Shown: positions 35,849 to 44,735, counted from the first letter of the stretch. The stretch is DNA of 64,000 nt from Bradyrhizobium oligotrophicum S58 (GCF_000344805.1 NC_020453.1:6419001-6483000); one strand, 5' to 3'. The notes: a model not told the origin generated them from the letters alone. Numbers and translations: made by a program.

Positions 35849-36469
35849 ATGGCCGTCTGCATCACGACCAGCAATTTCGCCCGCGCGATTGCCGCGCTCG
35901 GCAGCATGGCGTTTTGCGGGACTGCAAGTGCCGATCCGCTCGACGACGTCATGGGCGGCCTGATGCGCGACGCCCGCAGTTCGTTTGCGCGGATGGTGCC
36001 GATCGACCTCGTGCCCACCATGCCATCGCTCCAACCGCCTTCCATCCAGCCCCCCGCCGCAACTCAACCGGCAGTCCCCGCCAAGCCGCAGGCCGTGGTC
36101 AAACCGATCCGCCCACGGCCGCCGCTCAGTCCGGCGGCGGCGGCGCTGGCTGCGGCCGAAGCCGCGGAAAACACAGCCGACGCCAATCTCGATGCCGCGC
36201 TGGCGGCCAACGAGAAGGCGGTGTCCGAGCGCGACGCCGCGGAGGCGCAGGCGAAGGCCAATCCCTCCCCCGCCACTATCGCGGCGGCCAAGGCCGCGGT
36301 CGATGCGGCGTACACCGCGGAAGCCAATCTCACCGACGCGCTGCTGGCCGACAAGGACACCGATGCGCGCCTGAAGGCGGCACGCGCCGCCGCTGCAGCG
36401 GAGCAGACCGGCCGCAGGTCCTCGACCCGGCCGCAGGCGCCGATGCCGGTCAGCCTGACGGACAAATAG
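35849..36469 (+). CDS. Secreted Ala/Pro-rich helical hypothetical protein
   Basis: 206 residues with GGAAGGGAGG before the ATG. A signal peptide (about 1-28, cleavage near ASAD) is followed by a Pro-rich linker (about 55-95). A long Ala/Glu/Asp-rich helix resembling a coiled coil comes next (LAAAEAAENTADANLDAALA, then similar units) and a basic tail. Nothing catalytic is visible. Periplasmic location is inferred. The composition suggests a structural or tethering role, but function is unknown. Confidence 0.7.
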   Translation: MAVCITTSNFARAIAALGSMAFCGTASADPLDDVMGGLMRDARSSFARMVPIDLVPTMPSLQPPSIQPPAATQPAVPAKPQAVVKPIRPRPPLSPAAAALAAAEAAENTADANLDAALAANEKAVSERDAAEAQAKANPSPATIAAAKAAVDAAYTAEANLTDALLADKDTDARLKAARAAAAAEQTGRRSSTRPQAPMPVSLTDK

Positions 36470-36481
36470 TTCGGCGCGAAC

Positions 36482-37462
36482 TCACAGCGCGTCGGCGCGC
36501 TCCAGCGTATCGATGGTGACAACGCCATGGGCGCGGGAAACGCAGGCGCACAGCTTGCGGTTCTCGTGCTTCTGCGCTTCGCTGAAGAACACGTCGCGAT
36601 GGTCGATCTCGCCGGCGATGTCGACCACGTCGACCGTGCACACGCCACACTCGCCGCGCCGGCAATCGGCCATGATCTCGTGGCCCGCGGCATTGAGTAC
36701 GTCGAGCATGGAGCGGTCGCGCGGCACCACGATCTCCTCGCCGCTGCCGCGCAGCCGCACCTTGAACGGCTCGGACGCCAGTCGCCCGCTCGACCCGAAG
36801 GTCTCATAGCTCAGATCGGTCGGCGCACGGCCGCAGGCGGACCATGCGCTGCGCGCCGCATCCAGCATCCGCATCGGCCCGCAGAACAGCACGGTCGCGC
36901 CACTGGACAAGCCGTTGAACAGGCGCCCCAGGTCGAGCCGCTGCTGCTCGTCGGCGGCATACACCGTCAGGCGGTTGCCGAGCAGCGCCGCCAGCTCCTC
37001 GACATAGGCGGCCTCGCGGCGCGAGCGCACGGCGTAGTGCAGCGAGACGTCGGCGCCCTTGCGCGTCAAAGCCTGGGCCACTCCGAGCAGCGGCGTGATG
37101 CCGATGCCGCCCGCGACGAGGCAATATTGCGGGCGCTGCCAATCGACCTGCAGCAGCGAGGTCGGGCTGGTCACGTCGAGATGGGCCCCACGCTGCAGCG
37201 ACCACAAATAGCGCGACCCGCCACGTGAATCCTCAGCGAGACGCACCGCGATCCGATAGCCTTGCGGCTCGGCTTCGCCGACCAGGGAATAGGAACGCAC
37301 GTCGGGCTGGCCGCCGACGAGAACGCCGACCTTGATGTGGCTGCCGAGCGCATAGGGCGCGCAGGGATAGTCGTCGGGCCGCAGCGTGAATTCGCGGATA
37401 CCCGGCGCGAGGTCGCGCGTCGAGACCAGGGTCGCAGGCGACCAATTGTCCTGGAAGCGCAT
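36482..37462 (-). CDS. PDR/VanB-type oxygenase reductase (FMN, NADH, 2Fe-2S)
   Basis: 326 residues from the ATG at 37462 (GGAGACG upstream). Domains in order: flavin-binding barrel (about 1-105, RSYSLVGE), NAD-binding domain (about 110-225, AGGIGITPLLG and VLFCGPMRML), and a C-terminal plant-type [2Fe-2S] domain with Cys267, 272, 275 and 307. It passes electrons from NADH to a Rieske oxygenase, almost certainly the one encoded at 38232-39275 in the same operon. Similar to vanillate O-demethylase reductase. Confidence 0.9.
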   Translation of the reverse strand: MRFQDNWSPATLVSTRDLAPGIREFTLRPDDYPCAPYALGSHIKVGVLVGGQPDVRSYSLVGEAEPQGYRIAVRLAEDSRGGSRYLWSLQRGAHLDVTSPTSLLQVDWQRPQYCLVAGGIGITPLLGVAQALTRKGADVSLHYAVRSRREAAYVEELAALLGNRLTVYAADEQQRLDLGRLFNGLSSGATVLFCGPMRMLDAARSAWSACGRAPTDLSYETFGSSGRLASEPFKVRLRGSGEEIVVPRDRSMLDVLNAAGHEIMADCRRGECGVCTVDVVDIAGEIDHRDVFFSEAQKHENRKLCACVSRAHGVVTIDTLERADAL

Positions 37463-37473
37463 GATCGTCTCCG

Positions 37474-38226
37474 TTAGTTCGCAGTCTGCTTGATCAGCAC
37501 GGCGGCCGGTACGAGATCCATCGGCCCGCGGGCCTTGACCGCCAGCCGCAGATTGCGGGCCGCGAGGCGGGCATGCTCGCGCATGATCCCCTCGGCGCGG
37601 GCGCCCTCGCGGTTCTCGATGGCGTCGATGACGATACGATGGTGCTCCTGCGCCACCACCAGGATGTGACGCGCCTCGGGCAGCGCCGACTGCGCCATCA
37701 CGAACCCGCTGGGCGAAGCGAACGGCAGCGCGCTGGCCCGATCGACCTGGCGGATGACCGGCGGACTGCGGGACAGCTCGGCCAGAAGGGCGTGAAAGCG
37801 CGCGTTGAGCGCGACATAGGCCGAGAACGCGTCGAAGGAGAGCTCCGCCGGCGCAATCAGCTCGTCGATCTGCGCCAGGCATTCGCGCATCGGCTCGGTG
37901 TCGCGCACCGAGACTCCGCGCTCGGCGGCGAGCCGGGCCGCCAGGCCTTCCATCGTGCCGCGCACCTCGATGGAGTCGAGCACGTCACGCTCGGAGAACG
38001 ACTTCACCATGAAGCCGCCGGAGGGAATGGCTTCCAGCAGCCCCTCCTCCTCCAGCCGCACCAGCGCCATCCGCACCGGAGTGCGCGAGACACCGGCCAC
38101 CTCCACCGCCTGCAGCTCAGAGATGCGCTCGCCGGGGCGCAAGCCACCGGTCAGGATCAGGTCGCGCAGAGTGAGCTGCGCCCGGACGGTCTGCGAGATC
38201 GAGCGCTCGTTGTCACGCTCAGCCAT
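37474..38226 (-). CDS. GntR-family regulator, FCD type (VanR-like)
   Basis: 250 residues from the ATG at 38226. N-terminal winged helix with LRDLILTGGLRPGERISELQ and VEVAGVSRTPVRMALVRLEE, then an all-helical FCD effector domain with the metal/ligand histidines in the LNARFHALLAELS and AQEHHRIVIDAIE helices. It sits between the oxygenase (5 bp) and the reductase (11 bp) genes, so it is expressed with them. The GTATAC repeats upstream of the oxygenase gene are likely its operators. Effector probably the aromatic substrate (inference). Confidence 0.9.
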   Translation of the reverse strand: MAERDNERSISQTVRAQLTLRDLILTGGLRPGERISELQAVEVAGVSRTPVRMALVRLEEEGLLEAIPSGGFMVKSFSERDVLDSIEVRGTMEGLAARLAAERGVSVRDTEPMRECLAQIDELIAPAELSFDAFSAYVALNARFHALLAELSRSPPVIRQVDRASALPFASPSGFVMAQSALPEARHILVVAQEHHRIVIDAIENREGARAEGIMREHARLAARNLRLAVKARGPMDLVPAAVLIKQTAN

Positions 38227-38231
38227 TTGAT

Positions 38232-39275
38232 TTACTCCGCGGCTTCGCGCAGCGGCGTTTCGCGTGCGATCATCCGATCGATGATCCGCCGTGCCCACAT
38301 TGCGCCTGCATCGATGTTGAGATTGTAGAACACGCGGCCCGGATTCTCGTCCATCGCGCGCTGCTGCGCTTCCAGGATCAGCTCATCCTCGCGGAAGATG
38401 CCGGACACGCCCTCGCGGATCTCCGTCGTCAGCCGCTGCTCGGAGATCTGGTAGTTGCGGGCGAACGCCCAGAAATAGTGGCAGGTCCGCTCGGTCTCCG
38501 GCGTGATCGTGTTGAGCACCATGCCGTTGACGCCCTGTGAGCGGTCGCCTTCCGGCGCCCCCGTCCCGGTCGGTGCGACGCCGACGTCGATCGTCACCGT
38601 GCACGGCGCCTCGAAGCGGATGATCTGCCAGCGGTCGACCAGACCTTCCTTGCCGAGCTGCCTGGCCCAGAACGGCGGCGGCTCGATGCCGTGCATCCAG
38701 CGCGTCACGGTCGCGGTGCGCTCGCCATGGGTGACGTCGAACGGCGCTTCCGTCAGCGCCTCATTGCCGATCGACGAGCCGTGCACGAAGGTTTCGTGCG
38801 TCAGGTCCATCAGATTGTCGACGACCAGGCGATAGTCGCAGTTCACGTGGATGGTCTTGCCGTCACCGGCCCAGGCCGGATCGTGATTCCAATGCATGTC
38901 GGGAATGGTAGCGGGATCGGCCAGCGCCGGGTCGCCCATCCACAGCCAGATGAAGCGATGGCGCTCCACCGCCGGATAGGCACGCACGCAGGCCGAGGGA
39001 TTGATGGTCTCCTGCGACGGCATGAAGGTGCAGCGGCCCTGCGGATTGAACTTCAATCCGTGGTAGCCGCAGACCACCGTATCGCCCTCGAGCCGCCCCT
39101 TGGACAGCGGCACCAGACGGTGCCAGCAGGCATCTTCGAGCGCAGCAACGGTGCCATCCGCCTTGCGGTACATCACCACGTGCTTGCCGCAGATGGTGCG
39201 AGGCAGCAGAGCCTGCTTGACCTCGGCATCCCAGGCGGCGGCGTACCAGGCATTCATCGGGAACGAAGCAGCCAT
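38232..39275 (-). CDS. Rieske aromatic O-demethylase/oxygenase, VanA-like
   Basis: 347 residues. N-terminal Rieske [2Fe-2S] site C50-x-H52 ... C69-x2-H72 (DACWHRLVPLSKG, VVCGYHG), and a C-terminal mononuclear iron site with His160 and His165 in NLMDLTHETFVHGSS. It matches vanillate O-demethylase oxygenase-like enzymes, which remove O-methyl groups or hydroxylate aromatic acids. First gene of an operon with a GntR regulator and its own reductase; three GTATAC cores lie upstream. The precise substrate is not readable from the sequence. Confidence 0.9.
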   Translation of the reverse strand: MAASFPMNAWYAAAWDAEVKQALLPRTICGKHVVMYRKADGTVAALEDACWHRLVPLSKGRLEGDTVVCGYHGLKFNPQGRCTFMPSQETINPSACVRAYPAVERHRFIWLWMGDPALADPATIPDMHWNHDPAWAGDGKTIHVNCDYRLVVDNLMDLTHETFVHGSSIGNEALTEAPFDVTHGERTATVTRWMHGIEPPPFWARQLGKEGLVDRWQIIRFEAPCTVTIDVGVAPTGTGAPEGDRSQGVNGMVLNTITPETERTCHYFWAFARNYQISEQRLTTEIREGVSGIFREDELILEAQQRAMDENPGRVFYNLNIDAGAMWARRIIDRMIARETPLREAAE

Positions 39276-39292
39276 CGCGTTTCCTCGTGTCG

Positions 39293-39384
39293 GTATACTT
39301 CCAACTCACTTCTGTATACAGCAAGTGGGTGGATTGACGCAAGTTCCGGCATCCTTCGAGCGAATTCCGGCTATTCTGTATACA
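39293..39384 (-). promoter_or_regulatory. Three GTATAC operator cores before the vanA-like operon
   Basis: GTATAC occurs at 39293-39298, inside the perfect palindrome CTGTATACAG at 39312-39321, and inside TGTATACA at 39377-39384. Core-to-core distances are 21 and 64 bp, close to two and six helical turns. FCD-type GntR regulators often bind (T)TGTATACA(A)-like sites, so the operon's own regulator is the likely ligand. Confidence 0.65.
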
Positions 39385-39674
39385 ATTGCCCCGACCGTCA
39401 GCGAGCGTGAGAGGCCCCTCAAAGCTCCAATCTGACGGAGGATTCCTTTGTGATTCATGTATTTGCGTTGATTCATCCGCTACCGCGACAAGAACCCCCC
39501 GCCCGGCTCAGCCAGTGAGCCGCCCGAAGGTCGAAATGCCCAGCCCGGTAACGGAACACGAGGTTCGGCGGATCAGGCGGTCCGGACCAGATGGCGGTCA
39601 TAGGAGCGCCCGCAGGCGCGTCGCTCCGGCGCAGATGCTGCCCACAAGGCCGGCTGCGAGGCCGGGTTTGATGA
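39385..39674. other. Intergenic region, nothing further recognised
   Basis: About 290 bases between the operator cluster and the end of the NTF2-like gene. No gene, terminator or repeat was identified beyond the GTATAC sites. Confidence 0.4.
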
Positions 39675-40283
39675 TCACAGCGGCTCGCCCCTGAGCCACG
39701 CGGCGCCGCGCGCATACAGCGCCTCGACCTCCGGTCCCTTCAATCCCGGCATGTCGCGCTTGACGGTGTAGCCGATCCGCGTCTGCAGATAAGCGAGGTG
39801 GCGATAGCCGACCGGAAACTGCTCCAGCAATGCGCGATCGAGCGCCGGCACGGCGCCCGGCGTGACCGGATCCATGCGGTCCTTCTCGTAGATCGGCTGG
39901 CGCAGCACGATGCCCCATTTGTCCGCGCGCTTCTCGATAAAGTCGTAGAAGCGGCCGGTGCAGAGCACATCGCACAGGACGCCCTCCACGTCGGCACGCT
40001 GCGAGATCGTCATCTTGGTCTGCGCGATCGCGCGGGCTCCCGCGAGATCGACCGAGATGCCGCCGAGAAAGTGCAGGATGTTGACGCCCTTGGCCCAGGC
40101 CGCCTTGCTGATCTCGATGAACTCGTCGCCGGTGCCCTGAGTCCAGGTCGCCATCATCCGCCCGTCCGGATGCCACACCGTGCTAAAGCGCTCCCAATCG
40201 CCGGCATCGCGCCAGATTGCCCAGTTCTGCAGGAGTTCGCGGATCAGACGGTCGTCCTCGATCTCGGCGGCGGCTTTGGTCAT
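39675..40283 (-). CDS. NTF2-like (SnoaL/nuclear transport factor 2 family) protein
   Basis: 202 residues from the ATG at 40283 with GAGGAA upstream. N-terminal NTF2-like features: DDRLIRELLQNWAIWRDAGD, FSTVWHPDGRMMATW, then beta strands of the cone fold (VLCDVLCTGRFYDFIEKRAD). The C-terminal extension of about 60 residues is less typical. Folds of this type serve as small-subunit-like proteins of ring-hydroxylating dioxygenases or as isomerases/dehydratases. It is upstream of the vanA-like operon on the same strand, so a role in the same aromatic pathway is possible but unproven. Confidence 0.75.
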   Translation of the reverse strand: MTKAAAEIEDDRLIRELLQNWAIWRDAGDWERFSTVWHPDGRMMATWTQGTGDEFIEISKAAWAKGVNILHFLGGISVDLAGARAIAQTKMTISQRADVEGVLCDVLCTGRFYDFIEKRADKWGIVLRQPIYEKDRMDPVTPGAVPALDRALLEQFPVGYRHLAYLQTRIGYTVKRDMPGLKGPEVEALYARGAAWLRGEPL

Positions 40284-40390
40284 GTCGGCATTCCTCATTC
40301 GTTGTCGGCTGCTGGATACATGGATCGGGCGAGTGCTGCAAAATTGGCGGCGCTGACCGGTGGAAGATTGGCGCACGCCTCACATTCAGT

Positions 40391-40563
40391 TTCGTCCCAG
40401 GCAAGTCCGACAACGCGCAAGCGTCGGCGGACGCTGACCCGGGATCCATACGCCGCGGCGGATGGGGCTGGGCGAGATCGGTCAGCCATCGTGCCTCGCA
40501 CGTCTCCCTGGGGTTATGGATCCCGGATCGGCGCGCGCGTTGCGCGCTTGTCCGGGACGACAG
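40391..40563. repeat. Dispersed CGTCCC...GGGACGACAG repeat, second long copy
   Basis: Shares GGGATCCATACGCCGC and CTCCCTGGGG...ATGG(G/A)TCCCGG with 24056-24213 in the same orientation, and ends in GTCCGGGACGACAG. Internal sequence is diverged, with an added GCGCGCGCGTTGCGCGC block. Confidence 0.7.
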
Positions 40564-40599
40564 TTGAGTTGGTGGCGGCACCTTCGGCCACTTCACCGG

Positions 40600-40830
40600 C
40601 GGCAGGAGACCATCGTCGACCAAGAGACAGGCGTCCTCATCCCGCGGCGCGCCGCGCCCGAGGTGATGCATCGCTTGTCCCCCTGAATAACGAGAGGGCG
40701 CGAGGAAGGCCGGACCTCGGCTGAGGCCCGTGGCCCGCCTGCTCAAAAGAATGCAGGCGGCAGGTACCACAGGTACAGCCGGACAGACCCGGCCTTCCCC
40801 GCGCGACGGTCTTACGGTGTCCTTCGTGCT
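40600..40830. repeat. Bradyrhizobium-type moderately repeated sequence, inverted copy
   Basis: Reverse complement of the element near 23831-24000: GGCCCGCCTGCTCAAAAGAA followed by TGCAGGCGGCAGGTACCACA is the counterpart of the block there, and GCGCGACGGTC mirrors GACCGTCGCGC. Non-coding; possible short frames over it are not protein-like. Confidence 0.65.
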
Positions 40831-41150
40831 CTCCCTGGGGATCGGCTCTCTTGCCCCCATCGCCCGCGCGTGCCGTCAAGCAACGACCACGAACTTGACC
40901 TCAGCGTCGAGAGGCCAGGACCACACGACTTCGCCGTCCGCAACGCCTGCGCTCGTCTGGCACAGCCGTCACGTCCATCGCAGCCCACCTCCACGTTCGT
41001 GACGACGCGTACGTCCCTCTGCACGAGGCGGGTTGTCAGGAGATAAGCACGATTTCTGAAAAACAGCAACAAGAATCTTTTCGTCGCTGGTGCGCAATCG
41101 CGTGAAGCAACCCGCGCTCGCTCACATCCGCTGCTGTCCGGCGTGTCAGC
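40831..41150. other. Intergenic region, nothing recognised
   Basis: About 320 bases following the repeat island, before the stop of the secreted hypothetical gene. No gene, RNA or clear regulatory element was seen. Confidence 0.4.
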
Positions 41151-41804
41151 TCACGGCTGACGAATCCGAACCGAGATCACCCGCCCGCCCTTCAGCTCGA
41201 ACGAGAAGGGGTGCGGGGGATAGGTCCAGAGCTCGACATTCTTCAACTCGCTGGGCTCGAAATGGCTGGGCTGGCCGAACACGGCCACCAGCTCATCGGT
41301 GGTGCTCCCGAGCCCGACATGGCTGAAATCATAGCCGGGCGCAGGCGCGGTGCCGTCGCCGGTCACTTGCAGAGCAACGATCTTGTCCGCCGCCACGGTG
41401 ACGACGAAATACGGATAGTGCTCGCGCTGCCCGATGAAATAGACCCACGCAACCTTGTCCTGCGGCTGATTCAATGTCCGGTGCGGCGGCCCGAGCGCTG
41501 CGGTGGCCGTATCGGCGCCATCGCCAACCACGAGCGGTCCAAGGCGCTGGCAGGCACGCGCCATCACCGCCAGCAATTGCTCCTGAGACAGCTGTCGCGG
41601 AGGAACGACCTTGCATCCGAACCCGGCTCCGGCCCTATTCCACTCGCCGCGCAGGTCCTTCAGGTCCGCCGGCACGGCTTGTGCCGGCGTGGGTGTCGGG
41701 CGTGCCGCCGATTGCGCATGCGCCGCCGGCGACAGCCATCCCGGCAGCATCGCGACGAGCAACACCGAAAGCGCCCTACCAGCGCGCACCACATTGTCCA
41801 GCAT
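41151..41804 (-). CDS. Secreted hypothetical protein (217 aa)
   Basis: Signal peptide at about 1-30 (cleavage near AHAQ), then a Pro/Thr linker and a roughly 170-residue domain. Two cysteines (Cys64 in FGCKVVPP and the one in ARACQRLGP) may pair. The C-terminal half alternates beta strands with motifs YDFSHVGLGSTTDELVAVFG and PHPFSFELKGGRVISVRI, reminiscent of SmpA/OmlA-like two-layer folds in which a GxT..V...G pattern recurs. Periplasmic. No function assigned. Confidence 0.72.
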   Translation of the reverse strand: MLDNVVRAGRALSVLLVAMLPGWLSPAAHAQSAARPTPTPAQAVPADLKDLRGEWNRAGAGFGCKVVPPRQLSQEQLLAVMARACQRLGPLVVGDGADTATAALGPPHRTLNQPQDKVAWVYFIGQREHYPYFVVTVAADKIVALQVTGDGTAPAPGYDFSHVGLGSTTDELVAVFGQPSHFEPSELKNVELWTYPPHPFSFELKGGRVISVRIRQP

Positions 41805-41812
41805 ATCGACGC

Positions 41813-42060
41813 CTACTTCCCACGCTTGCCCAGGCCGCCAAAGGCCTCAGGATCGAATTTCCTCGGATCCACCGGCTCGTAGCCCGGCCATTCCATATCG
41901 GCAATCCCGCCGAATGGCCGAGCCCAGGCCGCATCCGCCGTCGCGTTGCCTTGCGCGACCGGTCGCAGCTGGAAGTGCAGGATCCTGCTCGGGCCGACCT
42001 CGGCGATCTTCTCGCCCTTCTTGAAGCGCGCGCCGATCGCCGGCAGACCACAACTGCCAG
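41813..42060 (-). pseudogene. Probable gene remnant with an M23-like KKGEKIAEVG...LHFQLR segment
   Basis: A minus-strand frame ending at TAG (41815-41813) reads ARFKKGEKIAEVGPSRILHF then QLRPVAQG, and ends WPGYEPVDPRKFDPEAFGGL. The KKGxKIAEVG and LHFxLR words are the two halves of the M23 peptidase C-terminal signature, with the usual STGxxTGPH segment between them missing. No start codon with a ribosome site is present and the frame meets TGA at 42118-42116, so it is most likely a decayed 3' end. The assignment is tentative. Confidence 0.35.
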
Positions 42061-42253
42061 GGCGGCGACGGAACCGCCCTGCAGGGGGGCCAAAAAAATC
42101 TGCGGGGATCGTGGATCACGGTGTCGGACTGAGGCAGCCAGGACCGTCCTTGGGTCAGCCAGAGCGAAACCGACTGGCTTGAGCAGATCCAAACGGCCCG
42201 CCTATCAAAGTTTGACGCGCGGCCTGCATTCTGAACGGAAGGAAAGCCCTGCA

Positions 42254-42733
42254 ATGGCAACACCCAAGAACACGATCTGTCTGTGGTTCGACAAGGACGC
42301 CGAGGCCGCGGCACGCTTCTACGCTGAAGTGTTTCCCGACAGCCACGTGAGCGCTGTGCACCGCGCGCCGGGCGACTATCCCTCCGGAAAGGCGGGCGAC
42401 GTGCTGACCGTGCAATTCACCGTGCTCGGCATCCCCTGCCTCGGCCTCAATGGCGGACCGGTGTTCACACACAACGAATCCTTCTCGTTTCAGATCGCGA
42501 CCGACGACCAGGCCGAGACCGACCGCTACTGGAACGCCATCGTCGGCAATGGCGGCCAGGAAAGCCAGTGCGGCTGGTGCAAGGACAAATGGGGCATCTC
42601 CTGGCAGATCACCCCGCGTGCGCTGACCGACGCGATGGCTGCCGGCGGCGCCGAAGCCAAGCGCGCCTTCGCGGCGATGATGACGATGAAGAAGATCGAC
42701 ATCGCCACGATCGAGGCGGCACGGCGCGGGTGA
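42254..42733 (+). CDS. VOC-family protein, PhnB/3-demethylubiquinone methyltransferase-like fold
   Basis: 159 residues; AAGGAA precedes the ATG. The fold marks are TICLWFDKDAEAAARFYAEV, FPDSHVSAV, VQFTVLGIPCLGLNGGP and FSFQIATDDQAETDRYWNAI, then CGWCKDKWGISWQITPR. This is the PhnB-like branch of the vicinal-oxygen-chelate superfamily. Despite the historic family name, methyltransferase activity is not established. Most members are small metal-binding proteins of unknown substrate. Monocistronic. Confidence 0.87.
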   Translation: MATPKNTICLWFDKDAEAAARFYAEVFPDSHVSAVHRAPGDYPSGKAGDVLTVQFTVLGIPCLGLNGGPVFTHNESFSFQIATDDQAETDRYWNAIVGNGGQESQCGWCKDKWGISWQITPRALTDAMAAGGAEAKRAFAAMMTMKKIDIATIEAARRG

Positions 42734-42770
42734 GGACTGCGTCGAGGCGGAGCGCAGGGGCGCTCCGTCC

Positions 42771-43490
42771 TCACGGGCGCAGGCAGCGCAGATGCAGGAA
42801 CAGCGGCACGCGCAGCCAGCGCCGGCTGCTGTCGCGCGTGATCTTCGCCTCCGGAATCGACGGCTCACGCAGCGCCTCGATCAGAAATCCCGCCTCTTCC
42901 AATGCCGCAAAGTAGCTCTGCAGCGGCCGATGCGCGCTGTGAAAGATCATGCTGAGCCCGTCACGTTCGATCGGATCGCTGTAGCTGAACGAGTCCAGGT
43001 AGCTGCCCCGGACGACGAATGGCGCATCCGGCGCAAGGCTCTCGAAACGGCCGGCCGAGTTGAGCGGATGGACGATCGCCATGCAGAGCCGGCCGCCCGG
43101 CTTGAGCACCCGCGCGGCCTCACGCACCGCGGCGGGCATCGCATCGACGTCCTGCAGCGACATGAAGGCGATCGCGAGATCCGCGCAGGCATCGGCCAGC
43201 GGCAGCGCGGCCGCATCGGCGCGGATGACATCGATCGCGGGATCGGCCGATCTCGCCGCCGATATCAGCGACGGCGACGCGTCCAGGCCGATCACCCTGT
43301 GCCCTTCGGAGGCGAGACGCCGCGACAGCCGGCCCTCGCCGCAGCCGATGTCGAGCGTCAGCGCGCCGGGCGGCGGCAGCAGGCGGCCGAACTGCTCGCC
43401 ATGATGGCGCCAGAAGCTGTCATGCCCCGGCGCTCTGGCCCAGGCGAGCCACTGGCCGGCCTGCGCTTGCCACTGCTCGCGCAAATTCAT
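42771..43490 (-). CDS. Class I SAM-dependent methyltransferase
   Basis: 239 residues. Motif I LTLDIGCGEGRLSRRLA (SAM-binding glycine loop), acidic end of strand 2 in VIGLDASP, then IRADAAALPLADACADLAIA and the VLKPGGRLCMAIVHPLN strand typical of the Methyltransf_11 group. The substrate cannot be told. N-terminal helix MNLREQWQAQAGQWLAWARA probably caps the substrate site. Convergent with the VOC gene, 37 bp apart. Confidence 0.87.
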   Translation of the reverse strand: MNLREQWQAQAGQWLAWARAPGHDSFWRHHGEQFGRLLPPPGALTLDIGCGEGRLSRRLASEGHRVIGLDASPSLISAARSADPAIDVIRADAAALPLADACADLAIAFMSLQDVDAMPAAVREAARVLKPGGRLCMAIVHPLNSAGRFESLAPDAPFVVRGSYLDSFSYSDPIERDGLSMIFHSAHRPLQSYFAALEEAGFLIEALREPSIPEAKITRDSSRRWLRVPLFLHLRCLRP

Positions 43491-43767
43491 CAGGGCCCCT
43501 CGCCCGAGGCTTCAGTTTCAAGAGCCGCGCTTCTTAGCCCGCTTCCTCGCGAGAGTCATCAGCAGCGCGGATGGTCATGGGACGGGCACGCCCAATCGCG
43601 CCCCGCGCGGGACTAACAGGACGTCCTTGCCGATGGCGCCCCGACGGCGCGCAAGCGACCGTCCGATACCGGAGCCTCGGGCCGAAACAAAATGCTCCGC
43701 CGAGGGAACCATGCGATCGCGAGCCGATTGGCCCCATGACGCAATCCCTCACCCCCGGAGACATGTC

Positions 43768-44079
43768 ATGGCCATGAAGGCTCTTACGCTCACTCTCGCA
43801 GCCGCAGCGAGCACATTGATGGCTGCAGCTGCCTCCGCTGCCCCGCTTACGGTCGGTGCATCGATTGTCCCGGAGAGCAGCATCCAGCAGGTTCGCATGG
43901 TCTGCAACGAGGACGGCCGCTGCTGGCGCGAAAACCGCGGCCGCCGTGTCGTGATCGACGAGGAGCACCGATATGGGCCTCGCGAGCGCTATATCGAGCG
44001 GCGTGATCGTGACGATCGCGGCGGCATCGGCATCCGTGCCCCGGGCGTGAGCGTCGGCATCGGGACCGGCCGCTACTGA
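43768..44079 (+). CDS. Small secreted basic hypothetical protein (103 aa)
   Basis: Signal peptide (about 1-25, cleavage near ASAA) followed by a short mature chain with two cysteines (MVCNEDGRCWRENRGRR), then a stretch dense in Arg/Glu/Asp and a Gly-rich end (GIGIRAPGVSVGIGTGRY). GGAG lies seven bases before the ATG at 43768. Proteins with this shape are common in Bradyrhizobium and are thought to be periplasmic; function unknown. Confidence 0.72.
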   Translation: MAMKALTLTLAAAASTLMAAAASAAPLTVGASIVPESSIQQVRMVCNEDGRCWRENRGRRVVIDEEHRYGPRERYIERRDRDDRGGIGIRAPGVSVGIGTGRY

Positions 44080-44376
44080 CGAAACAGCGAGGCAGGCACC
44101 CGGAAGGCCGCCGAGCAATCGGCGGCCGTCGAGGCTGCTTGCGCCGCAGCGCGGTTTTGCCGATGCATGCCGGTTCATGAGAGGCGAGTCGAGGCGAGCG
44201 CCGCGGGTGAGCAGTCTACTGAGCAGTTTACTTGGGCTGCACGACAAATAGTTTCGGCTGGACCTAGCCAATTGCGTCCGCACACACCACATGTTGGAGA
44301 TCACCGCGCGTCCCACGGCTGCCATCGGTGACTGAGAGCATTGCGCTCCCGCCGCGACCAGGAAGCGGGGCCGCAT

Positions 44377-44499
44377 ATGTCGAACAGCTCGAAATCTGAC
44401 ATCACGATATCCAATTTGCGCGAGTGGATGGTGCCTCCTCTTCTCGTGCCGATCTCTTTTGGCCTGCTGATCGTGGCCGCGGTGCTGGTTCAATGGTAG
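44377..44499 (+). CDS. 40-residue single-span membrane peptide
   Basis: MSNSSKSDITISNLREWMVP leads into PLLVPISFGLLIVAAVLVQW, one clear transmembrane helix ending right at the stop. AGGAAG lies upstream. Its stop overlaps the ATG of the next gene (ATGGTAG), which suggests coupled translation. Too short for similarity-based assignment; possibly a small regulatory or complex-stabilising membrane peptide (inference). Confidence 0.5.
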   Translation: MSNSSKSDITISNLREWMVPPLLVPISFGLLIVAAVLVQW

Positions 44500-44735
44500 C
44501 CGCCCGCAGCGGGCCGCGGCCAGTTCAGGCCGAGAGCTCTTCCGAGCCCACGAAGCGAGATCCCTCGTCGCTGGCCACGGCGCTCACCATCAGGGCGGAG
44601 AACGCGCTGAACAAGGCCGAGCAGATGCAGCCCGGCAGCGAACGCGGAGCCGCGATGAAGGCGGCCAAGATCCTCGCGAACGCCGCCGAGCTTCTTAGGC
44701 ATTTCAGCCGGACGGTAGGCCTGCCGGTGAAGTGA
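44493..44735 (+). CDS. Small helical hypothetical protein (80 aa)
   Basis: Starts MVAARSGPRPVQAESSSEPT at 44493, inside the end of the preceding peptide gene. The N-terminal third is disordered and charged; the rest forms two helices (LATALTIRAENALNKAEQMQ and AAMKAAKILANAAELLRHFS) like a helical hairpin. No signal peptide. It is 75 bp upstream of the HWE histidine kinase gene on the same strand, so the three may form one unit. Confidence 0.6.
   Translation: MVAARSGPRPVQAESSSEPTKRDPSSLATALTIRAENALNKAEQMQPGSERGAAMKAAKILANAAELLRHFSRTVGLPVK

Noticed and set aside
43690..43730. GGAAC followed by GATT before the small secreted protein
   Set aside because: The -10 does not match CGTT; too weak to call an EcfG promoter.
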